Part shown: in pieces, positions 55,070-63,630 of the stretch | Numbering within the stretch: the stretch's first letter is position 1 | Layout of the letters: each line of letters begins with the position of its first letter | Source of the DNA: Enterococcus diestrammenae | GTDB taxonomy: Bacteria; Bacillota; Bacilli; Lactobacillales; Enterococcaceae | Length of the DNA: 64,000 nucleotides | Assembly (NCBI RefSeq): GCF_009933255.1 | Contig: NZ_MAEI01000002.1 | Coordinates: forward strand, 248,001 to 312,000 | Direction: 5' to 3' | Position numbers and translations under genes: made by a program | Notes under the pieces: model-generated | Database searches by the model: none | What the model was told of the DNA's origin: nothing | Seen by the model: only the letters and a program-made list of their open reading frames with translations

Positions 55070-56047
55070 ATGAAAATCGGCTTACGAACAGTCAAAACGG
55101 CCGTTTGTGCGGTGGTAGCGATGGTGCTAGCCCAAGGATTAGGTTTACTCTATGCTCCTTCAGCAGGGATCATCGCCGTATTAAGCGTGGGCAATACCAA
55201 GCGTTCTTCTTTTGTTATTGCAAGAAATCGGGTTGTATCTTTGGTTTTGGCGATGGGGATTGCTGGCCTATGCTTTTTTGTATTAGGCTATGGGCCGGTT
55301 GCCTTTGGGATCTATCTACTCTTGTTTATTCCCGTGTCCGCACGATTTCAATTGGATGATGGTATCGTGGTCAACTCGGTATTAATGACCCACTTTTTGG
55401 TAGAGCAAAACTTTTCTTTAGCCATGATTACCAACGAATTTTTGCTGATGGGGATCGGTGCGGGGTTGGCCTTGGTGGCAAATCTTTATATGCCTGATCT
55501 AGAGAAAACGTTGCGAGAAGATCAGTTAGTGGTTGAAGCGATGTTTGCTCGTTTGCTAGAGTTGTTATCGACAAGTTTAAACCAACCCCAGGAAGCCGCC
55601 AAAATCGTGGAACGTTGCAATAGTTTGCAACAGTTTTTGCGCAATGCCCAGGAGAAAGCCCATCAGCATCAAGAGAATTACTTTGGGAAAGAAGAAAGCT
55701 ATTTCGAGGAATATTTTGCTATGCGTCGTTCCCAACTAAGGATAATGAAAGACATGATTGCGGTCTGTCCTCAGATAACGGTGGAGGAAGACATGGTGGC
55801 ACACTTGCGAGGCTTGCTGCAATATACAGCGACAACCTTTGCAGAGGACAACGACGGTCAAAAAATTTTGGACCAGATTTTAGAAATTTATGAAGGATAC
55901 CGAAAAAGAAAGTTACCTCAAAGTCGGGAAGAGTTTGAGAATCGCGCGTTACTCTTTCAGTTTTTGCAAAGTTTTTCTAGTTTTATCGAAATCAAAGCAG
56001 AGTTTTTTGACGAGAATAAAACCACCCTGGCACCTAAGAAAGCTTAG
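55070..56047 (+). CDS. Aromatic acid exporter family protein (ArAE_1 plus C-terminal domain)
   Basis: A 325-residue membrane protein. Residues 1-150 hold the ArAE_1 helices (MKIGLRTVKTAVCAVVAMVL onward) and the rest is a soluble helical domain (ArAE_1_C/DUF939 C-terminal type, ending near SFIEIKAEFF). The ATG at 55070 follows GAGGAGGAAAGGG; the ATG at 55055 lies in that site. The N-terminal helix is clearly related to the divergent neighbour, so the two are paralogues. The terminator stem begins inside its last codons. Confidence 0.85.
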   Translation: MKIGLRTVKTAVCAVVAMVLAQGLGLLYAPSAGIIAVLSVGNTKRSSFVIARNRVVSLVLAMGIAGLCFFVLGYGPVAFGIYLLLFIPVSARFQLDDGIVVNSVLMTHFLVEQNFSLAMITNEFLLMGIGAGLALVANLYMPDLEKTLREDQLVVEAMFARLLELLSTSLNQPQEAAKIVERCNSLQQFLRNAQEKAHQHQENYFGKEESYFEEYFAMRRSQLRIMKDMIAVCPQITVEEDMVAHLRGLLQYTATTFAEDNDGQKILDQILEIYEGYRKRKLPQSREEFENRALLFQFLQSFSSFIEIKAEFFDENKTTLAPKKA

Positions 56048-56063
56048 GGGCTAGGGTGGTTTT
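56018..56063 (+). terminator. Terminator overlapping the 3' end of the exporter gene
   Basis: AAAACCACCCTGGC (56018-56031) pairs with GCTAGGGTGGTTTT (56050-56063), enclosing TAAG/CTTA. The 5' arm lies within the last ten codons, so translation to the stop could affect folding. Confidence 0.85.
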
Positions 56064-56109
56064 GTGCTGTTTTATGGCCTACAGATTTTAAATAGTCTTT
56101 TTAAAATCT

Positions 56110-57072
56110 TTAGCTATTTTTAGCTGCGTGCCAAAAATGTTGCATTTGATCCATTAGTGCGGTGGCATCGTGGGTCAAAGCCAAAGAATTATTTGGCGCC
56201 CCTTCAATACAAGCCACCATATTGGCAATTTCATAGTTCAAGGCTTGGGAGGTTTCACCGACTTCGATGGTTTCACGGGTACCGTCAGTGTAGAAGATTT
56301 CAGCAGCTTGGGCCCGTGGGTATTCAGGAATAGTGATGTAACCTTTTTCATAGGCGATAATGCCGATTTTTGGCATTTTAGCTTGGAAGGTGAGGGTGAC
56401 AGCGGCCATTTCACCGAGTTCATTTTCCAAAATGGTGACGGACTGCTCATCAACACCGGTAGCAAAAGGTAACATTTGGCTAGCGGTGACTTGTGGTTGG
56501 GCATTCATAAAGCGGCGGACCAAGCTAACAGCATAGGTTCCGATATCTAATAACGCACCGCCTGCCAAGTCTGGATTGAAGAAGCGGTTCGTGGGATCGG
56601 GTTCTTTGTAGCTGCCAAAAGGGGCTTGAATCATTTTGAGTTTGCCAAGCTTACCGGAATCAGCAAGTTGACGCAAATGATCAAATAAAGGCATACTGAA
56701 AATGGTCATCGCTTCTTGTAAAATAAGATTTTTTTCCGCGGCTACAGCCATGACTTCTTCCAGTTCTGCGAGATCCATGGTAATCGCCTTTTCGCAAAGA
56801 ACGTGTTTTCCTCCGCGGAGAGCTTTCAATAAATAGTCTTTGTGAAAACGATTAGGGACAGCCACGTATACCACGTCTACAGCCTCGTCTGCTAATAACT
56901 CATCGTATGAACCGTAGCGCACAGGAATATCATACTTTTCGCCGAAGCGTTCGGCGGTCTCTTGATTGCGGGAGCAGATGGCATAAAGTTCACTGTTGGG
57001 ATGGTTGAACACCATAGCCAGTTGCTGAGCGATTTCACCGGTACCGACGATGGCCCATTTGTATGTTTTCAT
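56110..57072 (-). CDS. Gfo/Idh/MocA-family oxidoreductase
   Basis: A 320-residue NAD(P)-dependent dehydrogenase. The N-terminal Rossmann fold starts YKWAIVGTGEIAQQLA, and HVLCEKAITMD holds the catalytic lysine (EKA in place of the common EKP). AGGALLDIGTYAV is the C-terminal domain signature. Substrates of the family are sugars, inositols and related diols; no context narrows this one. AAAGGAG lies eight bases before the ATG. It stands alone, divergent from the 57442 gene. Confidence 0.88.
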   Translation of the reverse strand: MKTYKWAIVGTGEIAQQLAMVFNHPNSELYAICSRNQETAERFGEKYDIPVRYGSYDELLADEAVDVVYVAVPNRFHKDYLLKALRGGKHVLCEKAITMDLAELEEVMAVAAEKNLILQEAMTIFSMPLFDHLRQLADSGKLGKLKMIQAPFGSYKEPDPTNRFFNPDLAGGALLDIGTYAVSLVRRFMNAQPQVTASQMLPFATGVDEQSVTILENELGEMAAVTLTFQAKMPKIGIIAYEKGYITIPEYPRAQAAEIFYTDGTRETIEVGETSQALNYEIANMVACIEGAPNNSLALTHDATALMDQMQHFWHAAKNS

Positions 57073-57441
57073 TGTAAAACTCCTTTCAAAATCACAGGTT
57101 TTAGGGAGTGGCTCTTGCTTAGCCGACTTTTCTGGAGGGCGCTTGCCACCAACATTTCCTGTCTTTAAGATAACAGAAAAACTTACATAATTAAAGGGAA
57201 AGAATCATGGTTACGAGAAGCGAATAGTTTGAGAAAGGAATGAGTAAAACAGAAAAAAGCCAGTAATAATACGAGATTTTTCCCATAACTGTTAAAAAAA
57301 CTAGAAGTTCGTGGCGAAATGCTAGCAATCAAGGAAAATTTCAGTAAAATAGATAGAGAAACTAGTGTTTTGGTCGTTGGGGCGCTTAGGTAAAACTGCT
57401 GCTTCTTCAACGCTATTATTAAACAACAAAGGATGAGCTCT
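57073..57441. other. Divergent intergenic region
   Basis: The region separates the minus-strand oxidoreductase from the plus-strand 57442 gene. An open frame on the minus strand (57183-57410) has no ribosome site and is rejected. A weak plus-strand promoter TTTGGT-16-TAAAAC (57369-57396) is the only regulatory signal seen. Confidence 0.5.
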
Positions 57442-57954
57442 ATGCATGATGTTTACATCGAGATACTGGTCCATACCATCAAAGAACAGTATGTAACTGA
57501 AAAGAACTTTCTTGAGAGTGTTCTGAATATCTCAGAGGATACTTGGGAAAATTGGAAATTAGGTAACTTCAGTCTACCAGGTGAACAGACACAAAAAATT
57601 AAAAATTTGTTCACAGATTACGAATGGATGTTGGTCCAAAAGATTTTACGTCAGACGATTATCTTCCCAGAAAAACGCAACAGTGCCGTCAATGATTACC
57701 GCCAGATGAAAACTAGAATCGCCCAAAAATGGCTGAATAGCGATCTAGCAACCGTATCTGTCAAGCAACGGGAAGAAACTCATAACGCCCAGATGATTGA
57801 GTTGGTGGTCATTATGGATTATGAAATGTGGGGGTTTGATGATATTCTAACCTTTACCTTACCAGCACGGATCCAACAACAAATCGAAAATGAACAGGTG
57901 GCCTTACTGGATTGGGTCAACGAAAACTTGGAGGAGACTTATCTTGAAGACTGA
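57442..57954 (+). CDS. Conserved hypothetical protein, 170 residues
   Basis: I do not recognise a domain. It is soluble, mostly helical and acidic. Residues 8-60 (TIKEQYVTEKNFLESVLNIS, then EDTWENWKLGNFSLP) have the spacing of a helix-turn-helix and could bind DNA, but this is weak. The ATG at 57442 has AAAGGA eight bases upstream; the ATG at 57433 lies in it. Its end overlaps the VanY-like gene by 11 bp, so it is the first gene of a cell-wall operon and may regulate it. Confidence 0.75.
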   Translation: MHDVYIEILVHTIKEQYVTEKNFLESVLNISEDTWENWKLGNFSLPGEQTQKIKNLFTDYEWMLVQKILRQTIIFPEKRNSAVNDYRQMKTRIAQKWLNSDLATVSVKQREETHNAQMIELVVIMDYEMWGFDDILTFTLPARIQQQIENEQVALLDWVNENLEETYLED

Positions 57955-58930
57955 TCAACCGATTATGAAGAAACGCAAGCTGTCACCGCGTTTTTCTATC
58001 ATCATCAGTTTTTTAATCGTCTTTACGCCGTTAGCTTGGTTTTTTTCTCAACAGTTTTTTCCAATTGAAGGATTCGCTACAGAAACCAGTCAATCCTTTG
58101 ACTACGTTCCTTTGCCAGATGAAATGATCAAGGGATTACTCGATCAACCCAACTTGGCAGAAGATGCGACTACTAAGGATACCGCAGCGATTTTAAAAAC
58201 ATCTTTACTGACTATTAAGGAATTAAACCAATCTAAGACAGAAGAAAAGGTCTTATTAGCAACAACGACCCCTGTAAAAGAAGCCGAGTTGAGCCCACCA
58301 GAAGACTTTCCTACTGTATCGACAAAGGATTGGAATTTATTACTGGTAGGACCCGATCACAAATTAACCACTGAAATTGATGCCAACCAATTGACACCGA
58401 TTGCGCCTGACGAACTCATGGATCAGCGAGTTGCCCCAGTCTTTGAACAATTACGTGGGGCTGCCCAAGAAGACGGGGTGGAGCTGAGCGTGGTGTCGGC
58501 GTATCGCTCTGTTGAGGATCAAACAGCGGTTTTTGATGAAAAATTTCAACGGATGAAAGCTCAAGGAATGACTGATGAAGAAGCGAAAAAAGTCACAATG
58601 ACAGGGATGACCGAACCAGGTTACAGTGAACACCACACGGGTTTGTCAGTTGATGTGGTGGACAACGCCTGGCTTGCTTCCGGCCCGGACTGGACCTTAT
58701 CTGAAGATTACGGGGAGACAGTCGGTGGCAAGTGGTTGCAAGCTCATGCGGCAGAGTTTGGCTTTGTTATCCGTTATCCAAAAGATAAAACGGAGATCAC
58801 TAAAATTACCTATGAGCCTTGGCATCTTCGCTATGTCGGCGTGGATGTCGCGAACTACATGAATGCTCATCAACTGTGTTTGGAAGAGTTTATTGACGAA
58901 GTAGAAAAGTGGGAGAGCTATGGCAGTTAA
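57944..58930 (+). CDS. D-alanyl-D-alanine carboxypeptidase, VanY-like
   Basis: A 328-residue membrane-anchored peptidase of the M15B/VanY family. One helix near residues 15-40 anchors it, then comes a linker, then the zinc-peptidase domain: SEHHTGLSVD supplies H230 and D237, and EPWH supplies E291 and H294. Such enzymes trim the terminal D-Ala of peptidoglycan stems. The TTG at 57944 follows GGAGGAG at seven bases and overlaps the previous gene. Its stop overlaps the GH73 gene start. It is a housekeeping type; no van resistance genes are nearby. Confidence 0.9.
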   Translation: MKTDQPIMKKRKLSPRFSIIISFLIVFTPLAWFFSQQFFPIEGFATETSQSFDYVPLPDEMIKGLLDQPNLAEDATTKDTAAILKTSLLTIKELNQSKTEEKVLLATTTPVKEAELSPPEDFPTVSTKDWNLLLVGPDHKLTTEIDANQLTPIAPDELMDQRVAPVFEQLRGAAQEDGVELSVVSAYRSVEDQTAVFDEKFQRMKAQGMTDEEAKKVTMTGMTEPGYSEHHTGLSVDVVDNAWLASGPDWTLSEDYGETVGGKWLQAHAAEFGFVIRYPKDKTEITKITYEPWHLRYVGVDVANYMNAHQLCLEEFIDEVEKWESYGS

Positions 58931-59540
58931 ACGCTACCGTTCAAAAAAGAAAAAACTAAATTTGCCATTGGTTCTCTTTGGCTTGCTATTGATTGGGGTC
59001 GCCTTTGTTTTCTCATTGGCGACCCTTGTTGATAGCCATGACTTTGGTGGGGAGCAAGAGGCGGCTAATCAGAAGCTATCGCGGGAAGAATTTATCCAAA
59101 CCCTAGCTCCCCATGCTCAAGAACTACAAGCTGGGTATGGTGTTTTACCGAGTATTATTCTCGGGCAAGCCTGTTTGGAGTCAAATTTTGGGCAAGCAAC
59201 ACTGGCTAGCCAGTACCATAATCTCTTTGGTGTCAAAGCATTTGGCAATCAGCCCAAAGTCAATTTGGAGACACAGGAATACCTAGATGGTCAATGGGTG
59301 ACAATTCAGGGAGATTTTCGGGTGTACAACTCTTGGGAGGAAGCGATGGATGACCACACTCGGTTATTTGTCAATGGCGTAGATTGGGATCCCCATAAAT
59401 ATGAACCGGTCTTACAGGCCAAAGATTATCAACAAGCAGCCAAGGCATTGCAGAAGGCGGGATATGCGACAGATCCTACCTATGCTGATAAAATAATAAG
59501 TATGATTAAGGAATATCAATTGGATCGTTTTGATGAATAA
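58920..59540 (+). CDS. Membrane-anchored GH73 peptidoglycan hydrolase (glucosaminidase)
   Basis: A 206-residue protein. A basic N-terminus (KRYRSKKKKLN) and one hydrophobic helix (LPLVLFGLLLIGVAFVFSLA) anchor it outside the membrane. The GH73/LytB-like domain has LPSIILGQACLESNFGQATLA with the catalytic glutamate E87, then HNLFGVKA and the tyrosine-containing FRVYNSWEEAMDDH. It cuts GlcNAc-MurNAc links. It overlaps the VanY-like gene by 11 bp, so both work together in wall remodelling. Confidence 0.9.
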   Translation: MAVKRYRSKKKKLNLPLVLFGLLLIGVAFVFSLATLVDSHDFGGEQEAANQKLSREEFIQTLAPHAQELQAGYGVLPSIILGQACLESNFGQATLASQYHNLFGVKAFGNQPKVNLETQEYLDGQWVTIQGDFRVYNSWEEAMDDHTRLFVNGVDWDPHKYEPVLQAKDYQQAAKALQKAGYATDPTYADKIISMIKEYQLDRFDE

Positions 59541-59576
59541 GCACCAATCAAACGTGTATCGAAAGGAAGTGCTGGG

Positions 59577-60263
59577 ATGACTCAAAAAAACTCTAAAAAA
59601 ACGCCAGAAATCATGACCGACTTACGAAAAGACATCGTGCGGATGCCGAGTGTGATTCGGGAAGCCAGTGGAATCATGATTTTTGGTAAGCGGATTAAAT
59701 CGATTATTTTTACTACGGATATCGCAATTATCCGCAATACCGATGCCGATGCGGTGATTGCCGTTTATCCTTTCACACCACATCCTGCAATAACTAAGAG
59801 CATTATTGAAGCTGCGGATATTCCGGTCTTTTCTGGTGTAGGTGGCGGCTTGACTCAAGGTAGTCGTTCAGCCTATATGAGCATGTTTGCTGAAGCCCAG
59901 GGGTCTTTGGGGGTTGTTTTAAATGCTCCGACACCGGTGAAGACGGTCAAGATGGTAGCCCAAGTGGTGGATATACCCGTCATTAGTACTGTGACTTCCG
60001 TATATACACCGATTGACGAAAAATTGGCTGCCGGCGTGAAGATTATCAATATCAGTGCCGGCAAAGATACTGCCGCGACCGTCCGCTATTTTAGAGAACG
60101 TCATCCAGATTTGGCAATCATGGCGACGGGGGGCCCAACGAAAGCGAGTATTATAGAAACGATCGAAGCTGGTGCCAACGCCATCACTTACACACCTCCT
60201 TCTAACGGTGAACTCTTCCGTCGTAAAATGGAACACTATCGCGAAGAAGAAAAAGGCAAATAG
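59577..60263 (+). CDS. Predicted TIM-barrel protein of unknown function
   Basis: A 228-residue soluble protein. Alternating beta strands and helices with glycine-rich loop ends (FSGVGGGLTQGSR, IMATGGPTKASI, EAGANAITYTPP) indicate a phosphate-binding TIM barrel like that of TrpC/HisF/NanE-type enzymes. I recall similar unnamed hydrolase-annotated proteins in lactic acid bacteria, but no substrate is known to me. AAAGGAAG precedes the ATG. It follows the GH73 gene after 36 bp and ends at a terminator, so it may belong to the wall operon. Confidence 0.7.
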   Translation: MTQKNSKKTPEIMTDLRKDIVRMPSVIREASGIMIFGKRIKSIIFTTDIAIIRNTDADAVIAVYPFTPHPAITKSIIEAADIPVFSGVGGGLTQGSRSAYMSMFAEAQGSLGVVLNAPTPVKTVKMVAQVVDIPVISTVTSVYTPIDEKLAAGVKIINISAGKDTAATVRYFRERHPDLAIMATGGPTKASIIETIEAGANAITYTPPSNGELFRRKMEHYREEEKGK

Positions 60264-60271
60264 TTTTCTCC

Positions 60272-60318
60272 AAAAGGCATCGAGCAAGGTAGTGGTTTTG
60301 CTGGATGTCTTTTTTTTT
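60272..60318 (+). terminator. Intrinsic terminator after the TIM-barrel gene
   Basis: AAAAGGCATCGAGCAA (60272-60287) pairs with TTGCTGGATGTCTTTT (60298-60313), with minor mismatches, followed by T's. Confidence 0.85.
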
Positions 60319-60336
60319 CGATAAATAATTTAAAAA

Positions 60337-60447
60337 AAATAAGCTCCAAAAAGGTTGATGGTTCAGGGATTAAGTGGCGTATCATACTGTCATATTTCAC
60401 GGTATACATGCTGCCCTATAAGAAAATAATTTGCTAGATTTATGAAC
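60337..60447. repeat. Short copy B of the intergenic palindromic element
   Basis: AAGCTCCAAAAAGGTTGATG, GATTAAGTGG and TATCATACTGTCAT match the left flank of element A; TTTCACGGTAT, GCCCTATAAGAAA and GATTTATGAAC match its right flank. The roughly 270 bp between GTCAT and TTTCACGG in A are absent. ATACTGT/ACGGTAT leaves a small hairpin at the junction. The rest of the gap between 60,264 and 60,669 has no credible gene. Confidence 0.75.
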
Positions 60448-60605
60448 AAAAGGAATAAATCGATTATCCATGAAGCAAGCCTGGCCAGCTTACTTATTGA
60501 TCGGGGAAGTAGCCACTATTTGTTTTGGATTGTTCCCAAACTGTGAGCTACCTGGCTCGCCTAAAGAAACGAGCGGTTACGGACTGAAAAAAACTGTGGA
60601 TTCGA

Positions 60606-60647
60606 AAAAAGCCGCCAGCATCTGGATCCAGACGCTAACGGCTTTTA
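60606..60647 (-). terminator. Terminator of the minus-strand two-gene unit
   Basis: AAAAGCCG and CGGCTTTT close a stem that continues with CAGC/GCT and TCTGG/CCAGA; on the minus strand it is followed by six T's. Confidence 0.85.
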
Positions 60648-60669
60648 GCTGATTGGGTGGAAAGGATAC

Positions 60670-60954
60670 TTACAAAATCAAGGCATCCGCGGTTTCTTTA
60701 AAGCCATAGACAGGTAAAAAAAGCTCTTCTGCGTAGGTCATCAAGACGAAAGAACGATGGGTCATGAGAGCAATGACTATTTTTGTTAGCGGAAGTGGCG
60801 GCAAGTTGTTGTCAGCGATGAAAATCAGTTGTCCGTCGGTTTGGCGTATCTGACTACAAGGCAACTGTCGTGACTCCCGACTAATCAATAATCCTTGGTA
60901 GGCTTGACCTTGAGTCGGAAGGGTGATGGCTGTTAAGAGCTCGCTAGCCCGCAT
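60670..60954 (-). CDS. Small hypothetical protein, 94 residues (second gene of a possible SOS unit)
   Basis: Starts MRASELLTAITLPTQGQ with GGCAGGAT about seven bases upstream; its ATG overlaps the end of the previous gene by 11 bp, showing translational coupling. Residues 30-75 are beta-rich (GQLIFIADNN, LTKIVIALMTHRSFVLM). No family recognised. It ends near a clear terminator. Its promoter, shared with the upstream gene, carries a LexA-like box. Confidence 0.7.
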   Translation of the reverse strand: MRASELLTAITLPTQGQAYQGLLISRESRQLPCSQIRQTDGQLIFIADNNLPPLPLTKIVIALMTHRSFVLMTYAEELFLPVYGFKETADALIL

Positions 60955-61231
60955 GAGTGATCCTGCCTTTCTTACGAGAAGGATAAGGACTTAGTTCAAA
61001 ATCTAGCATAATCTTAGTCTTTCCTACTACTTGATATTGGCTGACGATAAACTGTCCCCGTCGATTGTATATTCCATGAACAACCACCTGCATACCTGGA
61101 GCAACATCGGCTAAAAAACTCAAGCCATGTTTGGCAATCAAACAGTTCTCGTTATTTAATTTAAAGTAGACCAAAGGCGGATTGCTGGCAATAAGTTTGG
61201 TTTTTTGAATCAGACCTTGTTTTGTTAGCAT
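60944..61231 (-). CDS. Small hypothetical protein, 95 residues (first gene of a possible SOS unit)
   Basis: Starts MLTKQGLIQKTKLIASNPP with AAAGGAGTGG eight bases upstream. The central part (VYFKLNNENCLIAKHGLSFL, then VAPGMQVVVHGIYNRRGQFI) alternates strands with a basic loop and looks like an OB-fold, which would fit binding of single-stranded nucleic acid; this is inference. The downstream gene overlaps it. Transcription is probably from the promoter at 61355-61383. Confidence 0.7.
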   Translation of the reverse strand: MLTKQGLIQKTKLIASNPPLVYFKLNNENCLIAKHGLSFLADVAPGMQVVVHGIYNRRGQFIVSQYQVVGKTKIMLDFELSPYPSRKKGRITHAG

Positions 61232-61354
61232 GGAAAACCACTCCTTTGTAAGGGTGAATTAGCGAGGGTTTGCAAATAAAAATCGTCTTTTATTGGGAAC
61301 TAAGTGAGGAAAGTATCAGGGAAAAGGACAAGGCAGCTACCACTTACCAATTTC

Positions 61355-61383
61355 ATTATACAAACAAACGTTCCCTTTGTAAA
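61355..61383 (-). promoter_or_regulatory. Promoter with LexA-like box for the small-gene pair
   Basis: On the minus strand TTTACA (61383-61378), 17-base spacer and TATAAT (61360-61355). The spacer contains GGAACGTTTGTTTG (61374-61361), which fits the Gram-positive SOS box CGAACRNRYGTTYG at 12 of 14 positions, exactly where a repressor would block polymerase. Confidence 0.6.
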
Positions 61384-61425
61384 GAGTAGCCTTTTTTAAG
61401 ACTATGAAAAAATCATGAAAAGATG

Positions 61426-61454
61426 TTGCGACTTTCCATGGAGGGTGTTATACT
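61426..61454 (+). promoter_or_regulatory. Promoter of xpt-pbuX
   Basis: TTGCGA (61426-61431), 17-base spacer and TATACT (61449-61454), about 38 bp upstream of the riboswitch aptamer. Confidence 0.7.
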
Positions 61455-61491
61455 CGGCAACATAAATGGTACATCTAATACCTATAATTAC

Positions 61492-61557
61492 TGCTTATAT
61501 ATCGTCGTAATCGGTCGACAGTCTCTACCCGGTACCGTAAATACCGGACTATAAGCA
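61492..61557 (+). promoter_or_regulatory. Purine riboswitch aptamer, guanine type
   Basis: P1 TGCTTATA (61492-61499) pairs with TATAAGCA (61550-61557). P2 is GTCG/CGAC, J2/3 reads GTCTCTACC, and P3 CCGGTA-CCGTAAA-TACCGG is close to that of the xpt aptamer of Bacillus. The specificity base in GACTAT is C, as in guanine/hypoxanthine sensors. It controls the xpt-pbuX operon, presumably turning it off with purines. Confidence 0.93.
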
Positions 61558-61615
61558 AAAAAACGTGCTTAGACACTTTTTTTGCTTATGCAAAGGAGTT
61601 TCTGGGCATTTTTTT
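61550..61615 (+). promoter_or_regulatory. Expression platform of the purine riboswitch
   Basis: The 3' strand of P1 with the following A's (TATAAGCAAAAAAA, 61550-61563) can pair instead with TTTTTTTGCTTATG (61577-61590). That pairing competes with P1 and would act as antiterminator; a weak stem ATGC/GCAT (61588-61609) with seven T's would be the terminator. The remaining 100 bases to xpt show no other element. Confidence 0.6.
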
Positions 61616-61700
61616 GTAGGTATAGTTATTTTAAACGATTTTCATTCGAGATTTATCATGCTTTTTGAGTGATTGGTAGCCCGGTTAGTCAGAGAGATGA

Positions 61701-62303
<603 letters not shown>

Positions 62304-63623
62304 TTGGAAAAGCAAACACAGACAGGCAAAGCGGCAGTATTAGGGTTACAACACTTATTGGCGATGTACGCTGGGGCAGTGGCGGTGCCTCTTTTAATTG
62401 GTACAGGTTTGGGTTTTAATGAAGAACAAATGACATATTTGATTTCGATTGATATTTTCATGTGTGGGATTGCTACCTTACTGCAGCTTACTGTTACGAA
62501 GTTTTTCGGAATTGGCTTGCCGGTAGTTTTAGGCTGTGCCATTCAAGCGGTGGCACCTCTGATTTTGATTGGTACGAAATCTGGTGTGGGGGCCATCTAC
62601 GGTTCCATTATTGCCGCGGGAATTTTCGTCGTATTGATTTCCGGCGTCTTTTCAAAAATCAAAAAACTTTTCCCCCCACTAGTAACAGGGACGGTGATTA
62701 CAGTTATCGGGTTAACCTTGATTCCTGTAGCGATTACCAAAATGGGCGGTGGCGATGGGACGGCCACCAATTTTGGTGACAAGGATAATCTACTCTTGGC
62801 GTTTATCACCATTGCTTTAATTATTGGGATTCAGATTTTTGCCAAAGGGTTTATCCGTTCAATTTCAGTTTTAATCGGTTTAGTCGGTGGCACGTTATTG
62901 GCTTACTTCATGGGAATGGTGGATTTCTCAGCAATTGGTCACGCTCCGATTTTCCATGTACCACAACCTTTTTACTTTGGAAAACCAACTTTTGATATAT
63001 GGTCAATCTTATTGATGATCATTATTTCGATTGTCAGTATGGTAGAATCCACGGGGGTTTACTTTGCTTTAGGAGACATCACAGGTCAAGCCATCGATGA
63101 AGATGATTTAAAACGGGGCTATCGAGCAGAAGGATTAGCCGTGATTCTTGGTGGAATTTTCAATACGTTCCCTTATACTGGTTTTTCCCAAAATGTTGGG
63201 TTGGTGCAACTTTCAGGAATTAAAACTAAAAAACCGATTTACTTCTCAGCAGCCTTTTTGATTATTTTGGGTCTGTTTCCTAAAATTGGGGCCTTGGCTC
63301 AAGTGATTCCTGAACCAGTTTTAGGTGGCGGGATGCTAGTGATGTTTGGTATGGTGGCGGTCCAAGGGATGCGGATGCTTTCCAAAGTCGACTTTGACAA
63401 CGATAAAAACCTATTAGTCATTGCGGTTTCCATGGGCTTTGGTTTGGGTTTCAACGTTATGCCGCAGCTCTTTGCCCAACTACCTGAGACCGTGCAAATG
63501 TTTACTGGCAATGGAATTGTTATCAGTTCCTTGACAGCAATCGTTCTAAACTTATTGTTTAATGGTTTGAAAGAAGAAAAAATACCGCTTCATGATATTG
63601 TTGAAGAAGAGGTTCATGGATAG
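62304..63623 (+). CDS. pbuX: Xanthine permease (NCS2 family)
   Basis: A 439-residue nucleobase:cation symporter with about 12-14 membrane segments. NCS2 signatures are LQHLLAMYAGAVAVPLLIG at the N-terminus, SMVESTGVYFALGDITGQ and GGIFNTFPYTGFSQNVGLVQ around the substrate-binding helices. The TTG start at 62304 follows directly on the xpt stop and uses GGAGGATGC inside the xpt end. With Xpt it salvages xanthine under riboswitch control. Confidence 0.95.
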   Translation: MEKQTQTGKAAVLGLQHLLAMYAGAVAVPLLIGTGLGFNEEQMTYLISIDIFMCGIATLLQLTVTKFFGIGLPVVLGCAIQAVAPLILIGTKSGVGAIYGSIIAAGIFVVLISGVFSKIKKLFPPLVTGTVITVIGLTLIPVAITKMGGGDGTATNFGDKDNLLLAFITIALIIGIQIFAKGFIRSISVLIGLVGGTLLAYFMGMVDFSAIGHAPIFHVPQPFYFGKPTFDIWSILLMIIISIVSMVESTGVYFALGDITGQAIDEDDLKRGYRAEGLAVILGGIFNTFPYTGFSQNVGLVQLSGIKTKKPIYFSAAFLIILGLFPKIGALAQVIPEPVLGGGMLVMFGMVAVQGMRMLSKVDFDNDKNLLVIAVSMGFGLGFNVMPQLFAQLPETVQMFTGNGIVISSLTAIVLNLLFNGLKEEKIPLHDIVEEEVHG

Positions 63624-63630
63624 TAGCAAA

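Noticed and set aside
57183..57410. 75-codon minus-strand hydrophobic open frame
   Set aside because: It has no ribosome site and lies in the probable promoter region between two divergent genes.
57944..58930. Vancomycin resistance determinant
   Set aside because: The VanY-like carboxypeptidase is not accompanied by vanHAX or vanRS-type genes and looks like a chromosomal housekeeping enzyme.
60470..60652. 60-codon plus-strand open frame starting MKQAWPAYLL
   Set aside because: The purine tract is about 16 bases from the ATG and the frame ends inside the terminator of the opposite-strand genes. It could still be checked for conservation.
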